This document shows positions 59,974 to 64,000 of a stretch of 64,000 bases of DNA, piece by piece. The notes under the pieces were generated by a model, which saw only the letters and a program-made list of their open reading frames with translations, made no database searches and was not told the DNA's origin. The translations under genes and the position numbers were made by a program. Position 1 is the first letter of the stretch, and every line of letters starts with the position of its first letter. Source of the stretch: Microbacterium flavescens (GTDB taxonomy: Bacteria > Actinomycetota > Actinomycetes > Actinomycetales > Microbacteriaceae); assembly GCF_018588945.1 (NCBI RefSeq), contig NZ_JAFIWA010000001.1, positions 558,001 to 622,000 on the forward strand, given 5' to 3'.

Positions 59974-61062
59974 ATGGCACACGTCTGGCGCGGAGTACTG
60001 CGCGAGTATGCGGATCGTCTGGGCGTCACGGATGCCTCGACCGTCGTCACCCTCGGCGAGGGCGGCACCCCGCTCCTGCCGGCCCCCTCGCTGTCGCGCC
60101 GCACCGGCGCCGACGTGTGGGTGAAGTTCGAGGGCATGAACCCGACCGGGTCGTTCAAGGACCGCGGCATGACCGTCGCGGTCTCGCGGGCGATCGAGCA
60201 CGGCGCGAAGGCGGTCATCTGCGCCTCGACGGGCAACACGTCGGCGTCCGCGGCGGCCTACGCGGCGCATGCCGGCATCACGGCGGCCGTCCTCGTGCCC
60301 GAGGGCAAGATCGCGATGGGCAAGCTCAGCCAGGCCGTCGCGCACAACGGCCAGCTCATCCAGATCCGCGGCAACTTCGACGACTGTCTCGAGATCGCCC
60401 GCGAGCTCGCCGACAACTACCCGGTGCACCTGGTCAACTCGGTCAACCCCGACCGCATCGACGGTCAGAAGACCGCGGCGTACGAGGTCGTCGAGCAGCT
60501 CGGCGACGCCCCGGACTTCCAGTTCATCCCGGTCGGCAACGCCGGCAACTACACCGCCTACACCCGCGGGTACCGCGAGGAGGCCGACGGCGGCGTGTCG
60601 ACGCGCGTGCCGCGCATGTTCGGCTTCCAGGCGGAGGGCTCGGCGCCGCTCGTGCGGGGCGAGGTCGTCAAGCACCCCGAGACGGTGGCGAGCGCGATCC
60701 GCATCGGCAACCCGGCGTCGTGGGAGCTCGCCCTCGAGGCGCGGCAGGCGACCGACGGCTACTTCGGGGCCATCGACGACACGCGCATCCTCGCCGCACA
60801 GAAGCTGCTGGCCGGCGAGGTCGGCATCTTCGTCGAGCCCGCCTCCGCGATCAGCGTCGCCGGCCTCCTCGACCGCGTCGAGGCCGGGGTCGTCACGCCC
60901 GGCTCCCGCGTCGTGCTCACGGTGACCGGTCACGGTCTGAAGGACCCGCAGTGGGCCCTGCGCAACGCCGACGGCAGCCAGGTCGAGCCCACCGTCGTCG
61001 ACGCCACGACGTCGGAGGTGGCATCCGTGCTCAATCTCGCTCCCGCGGCGGCGACCGCGTGA
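59974..61062 (+). CDS. thrC: Threonine synthase
   Basis: This 362-residue PLP enzyme converts O-phosphohomoserine to threonine. The PLP lysine is K62 in [11 protein letters not shown], the cofactor phosphate loop is [11 protein letters not shown], and [18 protein letters not shown] follows strand 3. It is of the shorter bacterial type, as in Streptomyces and Bacillus. GGAGA lies close to the start, one base after the hom stop; the end overlaps thrB by four bases. Confidence 0.97.
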   Translation: MAHVWRGVLREYADRLGVTDASTVVTLGEGGTPLLPAPSLSRRTGADVWVKFEGMNPTGSFKDRGMTVAVSRAIEHGAKAVICASTGNTSASAAAYAAHAGITAAVLVPEGKIAMGKLSQAVAHNGQLIQIRGNFDDCLEIARELADNYPVHLVNSVNPDRIDGQKTAAYEVVEQLGDAPDFQFIPVGNAGNYTAYTRGYREEADGGVSTRVPRMFGFQAEGSAPLVRGEVVKHPETVASAIRIGNPASWELALEARQATDGYFGAIDDTRILAAQKLLAGEVGIFVEPASAISVAGLLDRVEAGVVTPGSRVVLTVTGHGLKDPQWALRNADGSQVEPTVVDATTSEVASVLNLAPAAATA

Positions 61063-62006
61063 GCGCAGCCGTCGCCCCGGCTCCGGGGCGCCGCGTGCTC
61101 GTCCGGGTGCCCGCGACGAGCGCGAACCTCGGACCGGGCTTCGACACGCTCGGCCTGGCGCTGAGCGTGTACGACGAGCTCGACGTCACCGCGCTGCCCG
61201 AGGGGCAGCTCGAGATCGAGGTCACAGGGCAGGGCGCCGCCGATGTGCCGCGCGACGCTTCCCACCTGGTGGTGCGATCGATCGCCTACGTCTACGAGGC
61301 GGTGGGGAGGCGGATGCCGGGCCTCCGGCTGCACGCGAACAACGTGATCCCGCACGGTCGCGGGCTGGGTTCGTCCGGCGCCGCCGTGGTGTCGGGCATC
61401 CTCGCGGCCAAGGGCCTGCTCGAAGGCGATATCGAGTTCGGCCCCGACGCGCTCCTGCGCATCGCCACCGAGCTCGAAGGGCACCCCGACAACGTCGCTC
61501 CCGCCCTCTTCGGCGGCCTGACGATCGCGTGGGTCGACGAGCAGGGTCCGCAGCACAAGAAGCTCCTCGTGCACCGCGGTGTCTCGCCGCTCGTGTTCGT
61601 GCCCGAGTTCACCATGTCGACCGCCGTGGCTCGCAGTCTGCAGCCGCTGCAGGTCCCGCGGGAGGACGCGGTGTTCAACGTGTCGCGATCGGCTCTGCTG
61701 ATCGCCGCGCTCACGCAGAGCCCCGAGCTGCTGCAGGCGGCGACCGAGGACAAACTGCACCAGAACTACCGGGCGAGCGCCATGCCGGCCACCGACAGCC
61801 TGGTGCGCACATTGCGCGCCGAGGGGTTCGCGGCGGTGGTCTCCGGCGCCGGTCCGAGCGTCCTCGTGCTCGCCGACGGACCGGGTCGACGCCTCGAGGC
61901 CGCTGCCCTCGGAGCGTCCGCGTCCGACACCCCGTGGGACGCGCTCATGCTCGCCGTCGACTTCAAGGGTGGTACAGTGAGGGAGTACGCGGAGGGTTCC
62001 ACGTAA
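61059..62006 (+). CDS. thrB: Homoserine kinase
   Basis: This 315-residue GHMP kinase phosphorylates homoserine. It opens [24 protein letters not shown], the ATP loop is [14 protein letters not shown] (about 99-112), and the C-terminal motif is [13 protein letters not shown]. The family start is the GTG giving [17 protein letters not shown], overlapping thrC. The gene order hom, thrC, thrB is the Streptomyces/Microbacteriaceae order. TACAGT near the end of the gene may be part of the rho promoter. Confidence 0.97.
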   Translation: MSAAVAPAPGRRVLVRVPATSANLGPGFDTLGLALSVYDELDVTALPEGQLEIEVTGQGAADVPRDASHLVVRSIAYVYEAVGRRMPGLRLHANNVIPHGRGLGSSGAAVVSGILAAKGLLEGDIEFGPDALLRIATELEGHPDNVAPALFGGLTIAWVDEQGPQHKKLLVHRGVSPLVFVPEFTMSTAVARSLQPLQVPREDAVFNVSRSALLIAALTQSPELLQAATEDKLHQNYRASAMPATDSLVRTLRAEGFAAVVSGAGPSVLVLADGPGRRLEAAALGASASDTPWDALMLAVDFKGGTVREYAEGST

Positions 62007-62093
62007 ATCGTGAATCTGGCCTCCGTTCGCATTCTGCGAAACCCGCACGGCCCCCCACATCCTGCTGACGGTCTCTGAGCGCCATCGCGGTTC

Positions 62094-62130
62094 TCGAGTC
62101 CGTCGAAGGTCCTTGAGTTCGTCGAAGGGT
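62094..62130 (+). repeat. Tandem short repeat in the rho leader
   Basis: Two copies of a different repeat, tcgagtccgtcgaaggt (62094-62110) and ttgagttcgtcgaagggt (62113-62130), lie in the untranslated region before rho. The core tcgtcgaagg resembles another short dispersed motif of high-GC bacteria. No second locus with it was noticed in this window. Confidence 0.65.
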
Positions 62131-62201
62131 CGGGCAGACGCCTGCTGAGCAGCGAGTCTCGTGCGGACGTGCATTTCCATTCGTTTGACAAGGGAGAACT
62201 C

Positions 62202-64000
62202 GTGGAGTCCATCTCCGAGATCCACGCCGACGCTACGGCCGATGAGCGCGCGGAAGCGCCCGAGGCCGTCGAGAACGTCGACACCACCACCACCGAGGCC
62301 GCTGCGGCTGAGACGACCGAGGTCGCTGCCGAGCCCGAGGCTGAGGCCGAAGCGGATGCCGCGGCCGACGCTCCGGCCGAGTCCGCACCGGCAGAGGCTG
62401 AGGCTCCGGCCGAGGCGCCTGTCGCGGAGGCGCCCGCCGCCGAAGCTGAGGCGCCCGCCGCCGAAGAGCCCGCTGCCCCGCCCGTGAAGGCGCCGCGCAA
62501 GCGTGCGCCGCGCCGCGCGAAGACGGCCGACGCCGTCGCGCCCGAGCCCGCCGCCGAGGCGGCTCCGGCCCAGGCCCAGGCCGAGCCCGCAGCCGACGCC
62601 GCTGAGGCCGCGCCGGCTGAGACCCCCGCCGAGGCGCCCGCCGAGTCGCCTGCCGAGGCGCCCGCCGCCGACGCTCCCTCCGCTGAAGCGCCTGCCCAGG
62701 CGGATGCGCCGGCCGAGGCATCCGCCGACGCGAAGCCCGCCGAAGGCAGCGCCCCCGCCGCCGAGGGCGACTCTGCCGAGCAGACCGGCGAGAACAACGG
62801 CGACGAGACCCCGTCACGCAGCCGGAGCCGCAGCCGCAGCCGCAATCGCAACCGCAACGACAAGGGCGGCCAGAACGACAAGGGCCAGAACGGTCAGCAG
62901 CAGGGCGGTCAGCAGCAGAACGGCGGCAAGGACAACGCTCCCGCCGCGACGCCCGAGGCCGACGACGACCAGAACCAGGGAACCGGTCGCGGTCGCCAGC
63001 GCAACAAGCGCCGCGGTGCCGCGCAGACCGGCGACGAGTTCGAGACCGAGATCGGCGAGGACGACGTCCTGATCCCGATCGCGGGCATCCTCGACGTCCT
63101 CGACAACTACGCCTTCGTGCGCACCTCCGGCTACCTGCCCGGCACCAGCGACGTCTACGTCTCGCTCGGCCAGGTGAAGAAGTACAACCTGCGCAAGGGC
63201 GACGCCGTCGTCGGCGCCATCAAGCAGCCCCGCGAGGGCGAGCAGTCGAGCCGCCAGAAGTACAACGCGCTGGTCAAGGTCGACGCGATCAACGGCCTGT
63301 CGGTCGACGACGCGGCCACCCGTGTCGAGTTCGGCAAGCTCACGCCGCTCTACCCGCAGGAGCGCCTGCGTCTCGAGACGGCTCCCGAGAAGCTGACGCA
63401 GCGCATCATCGACCTCGTCGCTCCGATCGGCAAGGGCCAGCGCGGCCTGATCGTCGCGCCGCCCAAGGCCGGCAAGACGATCGTGCTGCAGCAGATCGCC
63501 AACGCGATCGCCACGAACAACCCCGAGGTCCACCTCATGGTCGTGCTCGTCGACGAGCGCCCCGAAGAGGTCACCGACATGCAGCGCACGGTGAAGGGCG
63601 AGGTCATCGCCTCGACCTTCGACCGTCCTGCCGAGGACCACACCACCGTCGCCGAGCTCGCCATCGAGCGCGCCAAGCGACTGGTCGAGCTGGGGCGCGA
63701 CGTCGTCGTGCTCCTCGACTCGATCACCCGCCTCGGCCGCGCGTACAACATCTCGGCGCCCACCTCGGGCCGCGTGCTCACCGGTGGCGTCGACGCATCC
63801 GCGCTGTACCCCCCCAAGCGGTTCTTCGGCGCTGCGCGCAACATCGAGAACGGCGGATCGCTCACGATCCTCGCGACGGCTCTCGTCGAGACCGGCTCCA
63901 AGATGGACGAGGTCATCTTCGAGGAGTTCAAGGGCACCGGCAACAGCGAGCTGCGCCTGAACCGCCAGCTCGCCGACAAGCGGATCTTCCCCGCGGTCGA
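62202..64000 (+). CDS. rho: Transcription termination factor Rho (3' end beyond window)
   Basis: About 600 residues are visible. Residues about 1-290 form a low-complexity region: first Ala/Glu/Pro-rich, then Arg/Asn/Gln-rich ([14 protein letters not shown] and further), as in other high-GC actinobacterial Rho proteins, where it binds RNA. The cold-shock-like primary RNA site follows ([20 protein letters not shown]), then the ATPase with Walker A APPKAGKT (near 418-426), Walker [17 protein letters not shown] and the Q/R-loops. AAGGGAG lies six bases before GTG. A recognisable SAP-like Rho_N domain is missing from the N-terminus. Confidence 0.95.
   Translation, partial: MESISEIHADATADERAEAPEAVENVDTTTTEAAAAETTEVAAEPEAEAEADAAADAPAESAPAEAEAPAEAPVAEAPAAEAEAPAAEEPAAPPVKAPRKRAPRRAKTADAVAPEPAAEAAPAQAQAEPAADAAEAAPAETPAEAPAESPAEAPAADAPSAEAPAQADAPAEASADAKPAEGSAPAAEGDSAEQTGENNGDETPSRSRSRSRSRNRNRNDKGGQNDKGQNGQQQGGQQQNGGKDNAPAATPEADDDQNQGTGRGRQRNKRRGAAQTGDEFETEIGEDDVLIPIAGILDVLDNYAFVRTSGYLPGTSDVYVSLGQVKKYNLRKGDAVVGAIKQPREGEQSSRQKYNALVKVDAINGLSVDDAATRVEFGKLTPLYPQERLRLETAPEKLTQRIIDLVAPIGKGQRGLIVAPPKAGKTIVLQQIANAIATNNPEVHLMVVLVDERPEEVTDMQRTVKGEVIASTFDRPAEDHTTVAELAIERAKRLVELGRDVVVLLDSITRLGRAYNISAPTSGRVLTGGVDASALYPPKRFFGAARNIENGGSLTILATALVETGSKMDEVIFEEFKGTGNSELRLNRQLADKRIFPAV

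Noticed and set aside
61766..62881. 371-codon minus-strand Ala/Ser-rich frame opposite thrB and rho
   Set aside because: Its composition is the complement of the Ala/Glu-rich Rho N-terminus; no start signal or homology.

Overview
The window is about 64 kb of high-GC actinobacterial chromosome. It is most likely from Microbacterium or a close relative in Microbacteriaceae. The evidence is: GC near 70% with G/C third positions; the order argS, lmeA-like, lysA, hom, thrC, thrB, rho; actinobacterial families such as DUF3097, DUF2332, a TPM-domain protein beside PspA, and a DUF2029/GT87 mannosyltransferase-like protein; frequent GTG starts; 1-4 base gene overlaps; and many start codons only 6-9 bases after a TAnnnT -10 box, the pattern of leaderless transcription. 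It is a chromosomal core region with small accessory patches. I see no prophage, CRISPR array, insertion sequence or integrase.

Layout. 1-7 kb: a BrkB/YihY membrane protein (cut by the window edge), two coupled CNNM/CBS proteins, an old-yellow-enzyme reductase, the NAD(P)H-hydrate repair dehydratase and a GT87-type glycosyltransferase. 7-14.6 kb: a thiamine-binding DUF77 protein, a frameshifted NUDIX gene, both genes of the acetyl-homoserine route to methionine (metX, metY), DUF2332, a squalene-cyclase-like protein, an SDR and an AlaX-type tRNA-editing protein. 14.6-21.7 kb: MFS exporter, uracil-DNA glycosylase, GNAT, and a 1370-residue LPXTG surface protein with a vWA domain and seven repeats. 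21.7-25 kb: an emfourin/protealysin inhibitor-protease pair, then a formaldehyde dehydrogenase with a GlcG-like partner. 25-30 kb: a complete five-gene peptide/nickel-type ABC importer. 30-34 kb: hydrolase, AhpD-like protein, tyrosine phosphatase, an iron-box-controlled SIP-domain protein, a small HExxH protein and an arginase homologue. 34-42 kb: PspA, TPM protein, DUF3097, trmB, MFS, CPBP protein, and an SMR exporter (Gdx) preceded by a guanidine-III riboswitch. 42-50.5 kb: FAD monooxygenase, GNAT, CinA, a cluster of small proteins including a DksA/TraR zinc finger, two epoxide-hydrolase-fold enzymes, cupins and a WYL regulator. 50.5-52.5 kb: a low-GC gene with a PD-(D/E)XK signature beside tRNA-Arg(CCG). 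52.5-64 kb: SGNH hydrolase, transglutaminase, argS, LmeA-like, lysA-hom-thrC-thrB and the 5' part of rho.

Metabolically, the aspartate-family genes stand out. lysA-hom-thrC-thrB turns aspartate-derived intermediates into lysine and threonine, and metX/metY draw on the homoserine made by hom for methionine. Stress functions recur: PspA/TPM, NAD(P)HX repair, formaldehyde oxidation, guanidinium export, a DksA-like factor and iron control.

The most rewarding non-coding features are the guanidine-III riboswitch, the iron box, a dispersed inverted repeat family (core GAGCGAAGCGAGACGAAACG) that has entered the lysA reading frame, and a terminator/attenuator in front of the small-protein operon. I found no single wholly new system. 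The best candidates for something undescribed are the PD-(D/E)XK gene at the tRNA-Arg and the DksA small-protein operon.
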